A stretch of 14,988 bases of DNA, from NCBI GenBank assembly GCA_002329075.1, contig DCXR01000042.1:1-14988 (forward strand). Direction: 5' to 3'. Numbering within the stretch: position 1 is the first letter of the stretch; each line of letters opens with the position of its first letter. Source of the stretch: Candidatus Neomicrothrix sp. UBA2131 (lineage in GTDB: Bacteria > Actinomycetota > Acidimicrobiia > Acidimicrobiales > MedAcidi-G1). The notes under the pieces are model-generated. The model did not search any database. It had not been told where the DNA came from and worked only from the letters and a program-made list of their open reading frames with translations. A program made the translations under genes and the position numbers. Below are positions 1-5,260 of this stretch, one piece after another.

Positions 1-587
1 TCGGCATCGGCCACGTCATCGTCGGCGGGAGCAACCACGCCGCCCCGTTCCTCGATCAACGCCTTGAGGGCATATGCCATGTTCTGCGGCAACGCCTGCA
101 GGAGGCCGGCGAACTGCTGCATCGGAGCCGCCATGGCGCCAGCCAACTGGGCCAGCAGGATCTCGCGCGGGGCGATCTGTGCCAGGGCGTCGATCTCGTC
201 GGCGCCAAGGCGCTTGCCATCCAGCAGGCCGCCCTTGATGAGCAGGCTCTGATGGTCCTTGGCGAACTCGCGGAGTGCCCTGGCAACCGAGACGGCGTCG
301 CCGGCCGTGCCATCCTCGCGCTCACCCACGAAGGCCATAGCGGTGGGTCCGACGAGCAGGTCCTCGAGGTCGAGGCCCAGTTCCTGAACCGCGAACCTCA
401 CCAGGGTGTTCTTGTAGACCTTGTACTCTCCGCCGGCATCGCGCAGCGCACGTCGCAGTTCAGCTTGGGCGGGCACGTCCAGACCACGGTATTCGGTCAG
501 GACCACCGCCTCGGTCGACGACAGTCGCTCACGAACTTCATCGACGACGGCGACCTTCCCGGCCCGGGCTTCTTTCACGTCTGTCAT
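1..587 (-). CDS. rplJ: 50S ribosomal protein L10, 3' end cut by window edge
   Basis: L10 forms the base of the ribosomal stalk. It binds 23S rRNA through its N-terminal domain and carries L7/L12 dimers on its C-terminal helix. The 195 visible residues show the family core: TEYRGLDVPAQAELRRALRD near residues 31-50, then VYKNTLVRFAV at 57-67 and the LIKGGLLDG segment at 116-124. The ATG at 587 is preceded by GAGGAGGTGAGCGAGC, a near-perfect ribosome binding site, which fixes the start. The frame is still open at residue 195, while many L10 proteins stop at 165-180. The tail after residue 185 is acidic (PADDDVADA), so a C-terminal extension is present. rplL would be expected just beyond the left edge but is not visible. 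The gene is the last visible member of the rplK-rplA-rplJ run and has its own promoter-like box and RNA leader. Identification is secure; the C-terminus is unseen. Confidence 0.95.
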   Translation of the reverse strand, partial: MTDVKEARAGKVAVVDEVRERLSSTEAVVLTEYRGLDVPAQAELRRALRDAGGEYKVYKNTLVRFAVQELGLDLEDLLVGPTAMAFVGEREDGTAGDAVSVARALREFAKDHQSLLIKGGLLDGKRLGADEIDALAQIAPREILLAQLAGAMAAPMQQFAGLLQALPQNMAYALKALIEERGGVVAPADDDVADA

Positions 588-631
588 GCTCGCTCACCTC
601 CTCGGAGTTGGTCCCGCTGATGGTTCCGACG

Positions 632-692
632 CCGCCTTGGCGGATCGGGTTCGCACACCGAGGACCGGCGGCGGACACGACGGTCCGGACCG
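632..692 (-). other. two short inverted repeats in the 3' half of the rplJ leader
   Basis: CGGTCCGGACCG at 681-692 is a perfect 12-base palindrome, and CCGCC-TT-GGCGG lies at 632-643. Both sit between the proposed L10-binding fold and the rplJ ribosome binding site. They could form switching or attenuator stems, but there is no U-tract, so I do not call them a terminator. Confidence 0.35.
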
Positions 693-695
693 ATG

Positions 696-790
696 CCGAG
701 GCTCTCCTGCTCCGGCGGTCACACCTCCCGGGTTGCCGGGAAGCGGGACTCGTTCTGTGTCGCTGGGACACAACCGCGAGGTCTTCGGTG
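696..790 (-). promoter_or_regulatory. putative L10 leader RNA (rplJL autoregulation)
   Basis: On the minus strand this part of the rplA-rplJ spacer folds into nested helices. CCGA (788-785) pairs with TCGG (699-696). GCGGTT (777-772) pairs with GACCGC (720-715). Inside lie two perfect hairpins: GACACA/TGTGTC with a 5-base loop (756-772) and TCCCGG/CCGGGA with a 4-base loop (726-741). The asymmetric internal loop beginning AGACC between the two outer helices is what an L10 kink-turn site would need. L10 with L12 is known to bind such leaders and repress rplJL. I assign it by position and architecture; no covariance model was run. Confidence 0.6.
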
Positions 791-811
791 AACGATTCGA
801 TTGTGGCGGGC

Positions 812-839
812 AGGCTACCGGCGCCCCGGTGCGCCCCAA
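812..839 (-). promoter_or_regulatory. candidate promoter for rplJ
   Basis: On the minus strand TTGGGG (839-834) is followed 16 bases later by TAGCCT (817-812), which fits the actinobacterial TANNNT -10 pattern. Transcription would start near 805, just before the L10 leader, so rplJ and rplL could be made independently of rplKA. The -35 is weak. Confidence 0.4.
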
Positions 840-850
840 CCCGTGGGGTG

Positions 851-1543
851 CTACTCGCCGATGAGCATCGGGTCGATGCGGACGCCCGGACCCATTGTCG
901 ACGACACCGAGACCTTCTTGATGAAGCGACCCTTGGAGGCCGATGGCTTGCGTCGCACCAGTTCGTCGAGCACGGCCTGCAGGTTGGTGTGGATGGCGTC
1001 GACCTCGAAGCCGACCTTTCCGATCGGGACGTGGACGTTTCCGTAGCGGTCGGTGCGGAACTCGACCTTGCCGCCCTTGAACTCCTCGACGGCCTTCGCC
1101 ACGTCGTCGGTGACGGTGCCGGTCTTGGGGTTGGGCATCAGGCCACGGGGGCCGAGCACCCGACCCAACTTGCCGACCGTCGGCATCATGTCGGGCGAGG
1201 CTATGGCCACGTCGAAGTCGAGCATGCCACCCTCGACCTCGGCAGCCAGGTCGTCGGCCCCCACGTGGTCGGCGCCGGCCTCCTTGGCGGCCGTGGCGGC
1301 GGCGCCCTGGGCGAAGACCGCCACGCGGACGTTCTTACCGGTACCGGAGGGCAACGCAACCGTGCCGCGGATCATCTCCTCGGACTTCCGGGGGTCTACT
1401 CCGAGGCGGATCGCCAGGTCGACACTCTCGTCGAACCCGGCTGCCGGGAAGCCCTTCACCAACTCGAGGGCCTCATGGGCCGGATACTGGTGCTCCCGGT
1501 CGAATCGTGTGACGGCATCCGTATGCCGCTTTCCCCTTGCCAT
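851..1543 (-). CDS. rplA: 50S ribosomal protein L1
   Basis: L1 binds the mobile L1 stalk of 23S rRNA and helps release deacylated tRNA from the E site. In many bacteria it also represses translation of its own rplK-rplA mRNA. The 230-residue product has the usual length and signature segments: VDLAIRLGVDPRKSEEMIRGTVALPSG-type N-terminal strand, the LGRVLGPRGLMPNPKTGTV block near residues 127-145, and a C-terminal MGPGVRIDP. The ATG at 1543 follows AGGAGGAATGGCGAC, an excellent ribosome binding site, which supports this start. It lies 117 bases after rplK and 263 bases before rplJ. Nothing is truncated or odd. Confidence 0.97.
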   Translation of the reverse strand: MARGKRHTDAVTRFDREHQYPAHEALELVKGFPAAGFDESVDLAIRLGVDPRKSEEMIRGTVALPSGTGKNVRVAVFAQGAAATAAKEAGADHVGADDLAAEVEGGMLDFDVAIASPDMMPTVGKLGRVLGPRGLMPNPKTGTVTDDVAKAVEEFKGGKVEFRTDRYGNVHVPIGKVGFEVDAIHTNLQAVLDELVRRKPSASKGRFIKKVSVSSTMGPGVRIDPMLIGE

Positions 1544-1615
1544 GTCGCCATTCCTCCTGGCTCCCTCGGTGTCGCGGTTGCCGCCGGCGGAGCGAGGTCC
1601 TCTCCTGTCCCGGAA

Positions 1616-1631
1616 CCATCCGTTCGGATGG
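1616..1631 (-). other. hairpin in rplK-rplA spacer
   Basis: CCATCC-GAAC-GGATGG (minus strand) is a perfect 6-bp stem with a 4-base loop in the 117-base gap between rplK and rplA. GAACCA (1613-1618) and TGGTTC (1648-1653) offer a competing pairing across the same region. There is no U-tract. It may protect or pace the polycistronic mRNA rather than end it. Confidence 0.35.
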
Positions 1632-1660
1632 CCGCTGCGTTCGGTTGTGGTTCAGTGCGG

Positions 1661-2089
1661 TCAGACGACGGCGATGCCCATGCTGCGGGCGGTGCCGGCG
1701 ACCTGCAACCTGGCATCCTCGGCGTCGATCGCGTTGAGGTCGGGCATCTTGACCTCGGCGATCTCGGTCACCTGGGTCCAGGTGATCGTGCCCGCTTCCT
1801 CGCGCCCCGGGTTCTGGGAACCCTTGTCGACGCCGGCGGCCTGGCGTACCAGGAAAGAGGTGGGCGGCGTCTTGGTCACGAACGAGAACGAGCGGTCCTC
1901 GTAGATGGTGATCTCTACCGGAATGATCTGGCCGCGCTTGTCCTCGGTGCGGGCGTTGTATTCCTTGCAGAAGTCCATGATCGCGACGCCGTGGGGCCCG
2001 AGGGCTGTGCCCACGGGCGGCGCGGGAGATGCCGCGCCGGCGGGAATCTGGATCTTGACCATTGCGGCGACGGGCTTGGTCTTGGCCAT
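1661..2089 (-). CDS. rplK: 50S ribosomal protein L11
   Basis: L11 binds the GTPase-associated centre of 23S rRNA and is needed for factor-dependent GTP hydrolysis and for RelA-type stringent signalling. The 142-residue protein has the family's usual length. It opens with the conserved KIQIPAGAASPAPPVG segment and PALGPHG-like GTALGPHGVAIMDFC, and has a typical C-terminal rRNA-binding domain (KTPPTSFLVRQAAG, then DLNAIDAEDA and a final RSMGI). The ATG at 2089 is chosen because MAKTKPVAAMVKIQIPAG is the expected N-terminus. The open frame continues upstream through the leader but that part has no L11 similarity. The Shine-Dalgarno match is weak (GTAGAGAG), in line with expression set by the structured leader upstream. 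Confidence 0.97.
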   Translation of the reverse strand: MAKTKPVAAMVKIQIPAGAASPAPPVGTALGPHGVAIMDFCKEYNARTEDKRGQIIPVEITIYEDRSFSFVTKTPPTSFLVRQAAGVDKGSQNPGREEAGTITWTQVTEIAEVKMPDLNAIDAEDARLQVAGTARSMGIAVV

Positions 2090-2129
2090 GTTCCGGAACT
2101 CTCTACTACTCGGGGATCGGTACCGACGT

Positions 2130-2211
2130 GGAGCCACGCCGACTCTTGAGGACGGCCAAGTCTGGTCGGAGCCCGGGGCTTTACCAACCCGCGTGGCTCC
2201 CACCATGGTGG
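2130..2211 (-). promoter_or_regulatory. structured rplK leader, candidate L1 feedback site
   Basis: On the minus strand GGAGCCACGC (2200-2191) and GCGTGGCTCC (2139-2130) form a perfect 10-bp closing helix, extendable past one bulged G. Inside are two hairpins: GGTTGG/CCGACC (2189-2184 with 2169-2164) capped by AGCC/GGCT, and GACTTG paired with CAAGAGTC (2162-2141). Single bases join them, giving a compact three-way junction. A perfect palindrome CCACCATGGTGG lies at 2200-2211. An alternative fold pairs GGTGGGAGCC (2204-2195) with GGCTCCGACC (2173-2164). These two segments resemble strands of the L1-binding region of 23S rRNA. L1 is known to regulate rplKA by such mimicry; here that is inference. 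Confidence 0.5.
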
Positions 2212-2225
2212 CCGCCGGGGGGTGC

Positions 2226-3023
2226 CTAGAGTTGGGCCACCTGGGAGAACTCGAGTTCGACCGGGGTCTCCCGACCGAAGATGTTGACCAGCACCTTGAC
2301 CTTGAGTTGGTCCTCGTTGATCTCGATGATTTCGCCGGAGAAATCGGCGAACGGGCCTTCCTTGACCCGCACGGTCTCGCCCTTTTCGTATCCGAACCGG
2401 GCCCGGGTCTTGCGGGGGGTTTCGGGGCTGTCCTCGTCCGGGACCTGGAGGAGGTTCTCGACCTCGCGACGACCGAGGGGCAGCGACTTCCCGGACTTCC
2501 CGCCGGAACCCACGAAGTTGACGATCCCCGGCGTGTCGCGTACCGCAGCCCAAATGAAGTCGTCCATGTGGCATCGGACGAGCAGGTAGCCGGGAAACAT
2601 CTTCTTCGAGACGGTCACCTTGCGGCCGTTGCGGAACTCGACAACGTCCTCCATGGGGATGACGACCTCGTGGATCCGGTCCTCGAGTTCCATCGACTTG
2701 ATACGGGATTCGAGGTTCTGGCTGACCTTCTTCTCGTAACCCGACTGGGTGTGCACGACGAACCACTTGCCGGGCCGGTCGTAGGGGCTCTCGACCGGTG
2801 TCCGGGCCTCGACCTCCTTCTCGAAGAGCCCATCCTCGTCGACGACGACGTGGACCTCGTCGGCAATCGGCGGCTCGGCCTCGGGTGCGGGTTCGACGGC
2901 CGGCTCGGAAGCAGGTTCTACGCTGGTCGGGTCGGCTTCGGCCACCACGGGGTCGACCGTGCCGGTGGGCAGCAGGTCGGCGGCCTCCTGGACGGAGATC
3001 TCGGTTTCTTCGTTGATGCTCAT
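2226..3023 (-). CDS. nusG: transcription termination/antitermination factor NusG
   Basis: NusG binds the RNA polymerase clamp through its NGN domain and recruits Rho or ribosomal protein S10 through its KOW domain. The 265-residue product has a long acidic, Ala/Pro/Glu-rich N-terminal region (residues 1-85), then the NGN domain beginning GKWFVVHTQSGYEKKV (about 85-200, including MFPGYLLVRC), and the C-terminal KOW domain with GETVRVKEGPFADFSGEI. E. coli NusG is about 180 residues, so the extension is the main difference; such extensions are usual in Actinobacteria. The ATG at 3023 shares its last base-overlap with the secE stop (TGATG), so the two are translationally coupled. No strong ribosome binding site is needed or seen. 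Confidence 0.97.
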   Translation of the reverse strand: MSINEETEISVQEAADLLPTGTVDPVVAEADPTSVEPASEPAVEPAPEAEPPIADEVHVVVDEDGLFEKEVEARTPVESPYDRPGKWFVVHTQSGYEKKVSQNLESRIKSMELEDRIHEVVIPMEDVVEFRNGRKVTVSKKMFPGYLLVRCHMDDFIWAAVRDTPGIVNFVGSGGKSGKSLPLGRREVENLLQVPDEDSPETPRKTRARFGYEKGETVRVKEGPFADFSGEIIEINEDQLKVKVLVNIFGRETPVELEFSQVAQL

Positions 3024-3322
3024 CAGACGTCGAACAGTTCGAGGATGGAATTGGAGAACAGCCAGTCGAGGCCGGCAACCAGGACCGTGACGATCGTGAT
3101 GGTGATCACGACGACGACCGTGTAGTTGAGGGTCTCGGAGCGGGTCGGCCAGGCAACCTTGCGCAGCTCGGCCCGGCATTCCCGGAAGAACTGGAGGGGC
3201 CCTGTGCGCTCTTCCTTCGTCCGCTGCTGGGAGGACTCACGACGGGTGCGGATCGGCTCGCCGTCGGCGTCGACCTCACCCTGGCGCTGCATCATGCGCC
3301 TCTGTTCGCGGTTCATGGACAT
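3023..3322 (-). CDS. secE: preprotein translocase subunit SecE
   Basis: SecE clamps and stabilises SecY in the SecYEG protein-export channel. The 99-residue product has a charged cytoplasmic N-terminal half (R/E/Q-rich, 1-43), the conserved amphipathic segment FFRECRAELRKVAWPTRSE at 45-63, and one transmembrane helix at about 66-89 (YTVVVVITITIVTVLVAGLDWL). This single-span form is typical outside the enterobacteria. The ATG at 3322 is preferred over the ATG at 3316 because GAAGG lies 7 bases upstream of it. The stop codon overlaps the nusG start. It appears to have its own promoter downstream of tRNA-Trp. Confidence 0.96.
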   Translation of the reverse strand: MSMNREQRRMMQRQGEVDADGEPIRTRRESSQQRTKEERTGPLQFFRECRAELRKVAWPTRSETLNYTVVVVITITIVTVLVAGLDWLFSNSILELFDV

Positions 3323-3354
3323 GGTGGAGCCTTCAGGGGATGGAGAGGTTCGTT

Positions 3355-3374
3355 GGTCGGTCGGTCGGTCGGTC
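3355..3374. repeat. tetranucleotide tandem repeat (GGTC)5
   Basis: Five perfect copies of GGTC (GACC on the minus strand) lie between tRNA-Trp and secE. They begin directly after the secE -10 box, so the predicted transcription start falls inside or at the edge of the array and the secE-nusG 5' leader would begin with GACC repeats. Confidence 0.9.
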
Positions 3375-3380
3375 AGCCTA
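3375..3380 (-). promoter_or_regulatory. -10 box of candidate secE-nusG promoter
   Basis: TAGGCT on the minus strand fits TANNNT. Transcription would start near 3368, leaving a leader of about 45 bases before the secE ATG at 3322. I see no convincing -35 hexamer 16-18 bases upstream. Confidence 0.45.
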
Positions 3381-3402
3381 GGGGCGGTTCTGGCCGTGCA
3401 CT

Positions 3403-3427
3403 CCCCGCCGGGTGGACACCGTCGGGG
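3403..3427 (-). terminator. GC-rich hairpin after tRNA-Trp
   Basis: CCCCG (3403-3407) pairs with CGGGG (3423-3427), with an inner GGTG/CACC stem, 7 bases beyond the tRNA-Trp 3' end. It lies between the tRNA and the secE -10 box. There is no U-tract, so termination or 3'-end processing is only likely. Confidence 0.4.
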
Positions 3428-3433
3428 GATTCG

Positions 3434-3506
3434 CAGGGCAGGAGGGACTCGAACCCTCAACCGCCGGTTTTGGAGACCGGTGCTCTGCCAATTGAGCCAC
3501 TGCCCT
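3434..3506 (-). tRNA. tRNA-Trp (anticodon CCA)
   Basis: The 73-base cloverleaf is complete. The acceptor stem is AGGGCAG/CTGCCCT with discriminator G, the D-arm is GCTCAATTGGCAGAGC, and the anticodon stem CCGGT/ACCGG holds the loop CTCCAAA. The T-arm is GAGGG-TTCGAGT-CCCTC. CCA is not encoded. It sits between rpmG and secE, the usual actinobacterial position. Confidence 0.97.
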
Positions 3507-3551
3507 TTTCGTTCGACTCCTGTCCGGGTGGACTGGCGCTGAACCGGCCAC

Positions 3552-3557
3552 AGGGTA
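3552..3557 (-). promoter_or_regulatory. -10 box of candidate tRNA-Trp promoter
   Basis: TACCCT on the minus strand is preceded by TGG, giving an extended -10 (TGNTANNNT). Transcription would start near 3545, about 39 bases before the tRNA 5' end. Confidence 0.4.
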
Positions 3558-3564
3558 CCAGCCG

Positions 3565-3584
3565 CCCCGGCCGGGGAACCGGGG
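3565..3584 (-). terminator. inverted repeat after rpmG
   Basis: CCCCGG (3565-3570) can pair with CCGGGG at 3579-3584 across an 8-base loop, or with the directly adjacent CCGGGG at 3571-3576 as a 12-base palindrome. It lies 22 bases past the rpmG stop and just upstream of the tRNA-Trp -10 box. It lacks a U-tract, so its role as a terminator is tentative. Confidence 0.35.
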
Positions 3585-3606
3585 GTTTCGGCACGCCGGC
3601 GATCGC

Positions 3607-3768
3607 TCAGCGGGTCTCCTTGTGGGGCACGTGGGTGCGGCACCAGCGGCAGTACTTCTTGATCTCGATGCGCTCGCGGGTGTTGACCTTGGACTTGGTG
3701 GTGATGTAGTTGCGCCGCTTGCACTCCTGACATTCCAGGGTGACGGACACTCGCTTGTCGGACGCCAT
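3607..3768 (-). CDS. rpmG: 50S ribosomal protein L33
   Basis: L33 is a small protein of the large ribosomal subunit near the E site. The 53-residue product reads MASDKRVSVTLECQECKRRN at its start and ends HVPHKETR. It carries both zinc-binding pairs, C13/C16 (CQEC) and C40/C43 (CRWC), so it is the zinc-containing C+ form rather than a zinc-independent paralogue. Length matches the family (49-56 residues). No strong ribosome binding site precedes the ATG at 3768. The gene lies 50 bases after tRNA-Met on the same strand with no clear promoter between, so a tRNA-Thr, tRNA-Met, rpmG transcript is likely. In mycobacteria hadABC lies between rpmG and tRNA-Trp; here it is absent. Confidence 0.96.
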   Translation of the reverse strand: MASDKRVSVTLECQECKRRNYITTKSKVNTRERIEIKKYCRWCRTHVPHKETR

Positions 3769-3818
3769 TTTCGCAGGGCTCGCTCTCTGGGATTGCGGGT
3801 GGTGGGTGCTGGACTGGG

Positions 3819-3892
3819 TAGCGACGGACAGATTCGAACTGTCGACCTCCCGATTATGAGTCGGGCGCTCTCACCAGCTGAGCTACGTCGCC
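3819..3892 (-). tRNA. tRNA-Met, elongator type (anticodon CAT)
   Basis: This is a 74-base cloverleaf. The acceptor is GGCGACG/CGTCGCT (first pair G-U), with discriminator A. The anticodon stem CCCGA/TCGGG holds the loop CTCATAA, and the T-loop is TTCGAAT. The start pairing and D-arm (AGCTCAGCTGGTGAGAGC) resemble elongator tRNA-Met of actinobacteria; an Ile2 (lysidine) identity is less likely. CCA is not encoded. Confidence 0.93.
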
Positions 3893-3896
3893 AGCG

Positions 3897-3969
3897 AGCT
3901 CCCTGACAGAATCGAACTGTCGACCTTCTCCTTACCATGGAGACGCTCTGCCGACTGAGCTAAGGGAGC
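3897..3969 (-). tRNA. tRNA-Thr (anticodon GGT)
   Basis: The 73-base cloverleaf has acceptor GCTCCCT/AGGGAGC with discriminator T, D-arm AGCTCAGTCGGCAGAGC, anticodon stem TCTCC/GGAGA with loop ATGGTAA, and T-arm GACAG-TTCGATT-CTGTC. Only 4 bases separate it from tRNA-Met, so the two are processed from one transcript. CCA is not encoded. Confidence 0.96.
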
Positions 3970-4055
3970 TCGACCGCGGTTAGCGGACGCCAAAGGATGC
4001 CACGGCACCGGGGCATCCCCAACATGTGCAGCGGCTTCAGGCGGTGGACCGTCTG

Positions 4056-4061
4056 TACCAT
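4056..4061 (+). promoter_or_regulatory. -10 box, leaderless promoter of the GNAT gene
   Basis: TACCAT, preceded by TG (extended -10), ends 7 bases before the ATG at 4069. Transcription would start at or next to the start codon. There is no Shine-Dalgarno sequence before the ATG, which is consistent with a leaderless mRNA. Confidence 0.5.
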
Positions 4062-4068
4062 GCCCGCC

Positions 4069-4557
4069 ATGCATGTGCGCCTCGCCCGACCCGACGACGC
4101 CGAGGCGATCCGGTCGATCTACAACCACGAGGTCCTGACCTCGACGGCGACGTTCGACCTCGTCGAGCGGTCGACCGAGGACCAGGTGGCCTGGCTTACG
4201 GCGCGGTCGGGGGCGTTCAGCGTGCTCGTCGCCGAACTCGACGGCGACGTGGTCGGCTTCGCCTCGCTCTCGCCGTTCAGGGAGCGGGCCGCCTACCGGA
4301 CCTCGGTCGAGAACTCCGTGTACGTCCACGGGGATCACCGGGGACATGGGGTTGCCGACCGGCTGTTGGGCGAACTCCTGTCGACTGCCCGCGACAGCGG
4401 CTTCCACTGTGTGATGGCACGCATCGGGGATGGCAACGAGGCGAGTGTCGCTCTGCACCGTAAGCACGGCTTCACCCTGGTCGGGGTCGAGCGCGAGGTG
4501 GGCCGCAAGTTCGGCCGCTGGCAGGACGTGACCCTCATGCAGGTGCTCCTGGACTGA
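4069..4557 (+). CDS. GNAT-family N-acetyltransferase, phosphinothricin acetyltransferase-like
   Basis: The 162-residue product transfers an acetyl group from acetyl-CoA to a small amine, most likely an amino acid or an analogue. It opens MHVRLARPDDAEAIRSIYNH and continues with STATFD, the pattern of the Pat/Bar/YncA branch of GNAT enzymes. Motif A with the acetyl-CoA pyrophosphate loop is RGHGVA at 91-96, and motif B contains GNEASVALHRKHGF at 122-135. Length matches this branch. I choose the ATG at 4069 because the N-terminus then aligns with family members and the -10 box sits 7 bases upstream; the ATG at 4060 overlaps that box. It is the only plus-strand gene between two minus-strand tRNA groups. 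Substrate cannot be read from sequence. Confidence 0.9.
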   Translation: MHVRLARPDDAEAIRSIYNHEVLTSTATFDLVERSTEDQVAWLTARSGAFSVLVAELDGDVVGFASLSPFRERAAYRTSVENSVYVHGDHRGHGVADRLLGELLSTARDSGFHCVMARIGDGNEASVALHRKHGFTLVGVEREVGRKFGRWQDVTLMQVLLD

Positions 4558-4571
4558 GCCCCGACGCGAAG

Positions 4572-4594
4572 CGGACCCGCACGAGGCGGGTCCG
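4572..4594. terminator. bidirectional terminator hairpin, GNAT gene / tRNA-Tyr
   Basis: CGGACCCGC-ACGAG-GCGGGTCCG is a perfect 9-bp stem with a 5-base loop, 15 bases after the GNAT stop and 17 bases beyond the tRNA-Tyr 3' end on the other strand. Its place between convergent genes suggests it stops both. U-tracts are weak. Confidence 0.65.
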
Positions 4595-4610
4595 ATCCAG
4601 ATTTCGAGCG

Positions 4611-4692
4611 TGGGCCGGGGAGGATTTGAACCTCCGAAGGCAATGCCGACGGGTTTACAGCCCGTTCCCTTTGGCCACTCGGGCACCGACCC
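4611..4692 (-). tRNA. tRNA-Tyr (anticodon GTA)
   Basis: An 82-base class II tRNA. The acceptor is GGGTCGG/CCGGCCC (one T-G pair) with discriminator A. The anticodon stem ACGGG/CCCGT holds the loop CTGTAAA. A long variable arm (CGGCATTGCCTTC) is followed by the T-arm GGAGG-TTCAAAT-CCTCC. CCA is not encoded. It is transcribed away from yajQ. Confidence 0.97.
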
Positions 4693-4703
4693 GGGAGACG
4701 CGG

Positions 4704-4709
4704 AGGATA
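4704..4709 (-). promoter_or_regulatory. -10 box of tRNA-Tyr promoter
   Basis: TATCCT on the minus strand fits TANNNT and places the transcription start near 4697, about 5 bases before the tRNA 5' end. No good -35 is seen. It lies back to back with the yajQ -10 box. Confidence 0.5.
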
Positions 4710-4756
4710 GCGGCGCACGGCGCTGGTCGGGCGGGGGCGTGCCAGCCGAGGACCGG

Positions 4757-4762
4757 TAGCGT
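4757..4762 (+). promoter_or_regulatory. -10 box, leaderless promoter of yajQ
   Basis: TAGCGT ends exactly 7 bases before the ATG at 4770, the same geometry as at the GNAT gene. No Shine-Dalgarno sequence lies in the intervening GCCGGCC, so a leaderless mRNA is likely. Confidence 0.5.
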
Positions 4763-4769
4763 GCCGGCC

Positions 4770-5258
4770 ATGTCTTCCTTCGACGTGGTATCCGAGATCG
4801 ATTTCCAGGAGGTCCGCAACGCCGTGGACCAGGCCGCCCGGGAGGCAGCCACCCGCTTCGACTTCAAGGGCACCGACTCGGTCGTCGAACTGTCCGGCGA
4901 CGGCATCAGGCTCGAGTCCTCCACCGAGGACCGCCTGGCCGCCCTACTCGTGGTGCTCGAGGAGAAGTTGGTGCGTCGCAAGGTCTCGCTCAAGGTCCTC
5001 GACTGGGGCAACGTCGAACAGGCCGGCGGCGGCAGATCACGCCAGGTTGCCGGCCTCAGGGCCGGCATCTCGGGCGACGACGCCCGCACGATCAACAAGC
5101 TGGTCAAGGGTCTGGGGCTCAAGGGAATCCAGTCGCAGACCCAGGGCGACCAACTTCGGGTCACCGGCAAGAAGCGTGATGCGCTGCAGGAGGTGATCGC
5201 CGCCATCAAGGAGGCGAACCTCGACCTGCCCCTGCAGTTCACGAACTTCCGGGACTGA
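4770..5258 (+). CDS. yajQ: YajQ-family nucleotide-binding protein (DUF520)
   Basis: YajQ proteins are small cytosolic proteins with two ferredoxin-like domains. They bind nucleotides, and homologues in Xanthomonas and Pseudomonas respond to cyclic di-GMP; the role in actinobacteria is not settled. The product has 162 residues, the family's usual length. It shows the signature N-terminus MSSFDVVSEIDFQEVRNAVDQ, the FDFKGTD motif at about 31-37, the mid-segment RRKVSLKVLDWG, and the C-terminal LQFTNFRD. The frame is open further upstream through the tRNA-Tyr locus, but similarity starts only at the ATG at 4770, where the -10 box also points. It diverges from tRNA-Tyr and converges on htpX. Confidence 0.95.
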   Translation: MSSFDVVSEIDFQEVRNAVDQAAREAATRFDFKGTDSVVELSGDGIRLESSTEDRLAALLVVLEEKLVRRKVSLKVLDWGNVEQAGGGRSRQVAGLRAGISGDDARTINKLVKGLGLKGIQSQTQGDQLRVTGKKRDALQEVIAAIKEANLDLPLQFTNFRD

Positions 5259-5260
5259 GA

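Noticed and set aside
608..2149. A 513-codon plus-strand frame over the rplJ leader, rplA and rplK
   Set aside because: It is antisense to two ribosomal protein genes with excellent conservation; its composition is what reverse reading of those genes gives.
3565..3576. CCCCGGCCGGGG as an operator site
   Set aside because: A 12-base all-GC palindrome is not rare in DNA of this composition, no regulator is known for it, and its place after rpmG suits a hairpin better.
3995..4018. GGATGCC/GGCATCC inverted repeat between tRNA-Thr and the GNAT gene
   Set aside because: A 7-bp repeat with a 10-base loop upstream of both divergent transcripts; it could be an operator, but nothing beyond the repeat supports it.
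4060..4062. ATG at 4060 as the GNAT start
   Set aside because: It overlaps the -10 box and adds only three residues before the conserved N-terminus.
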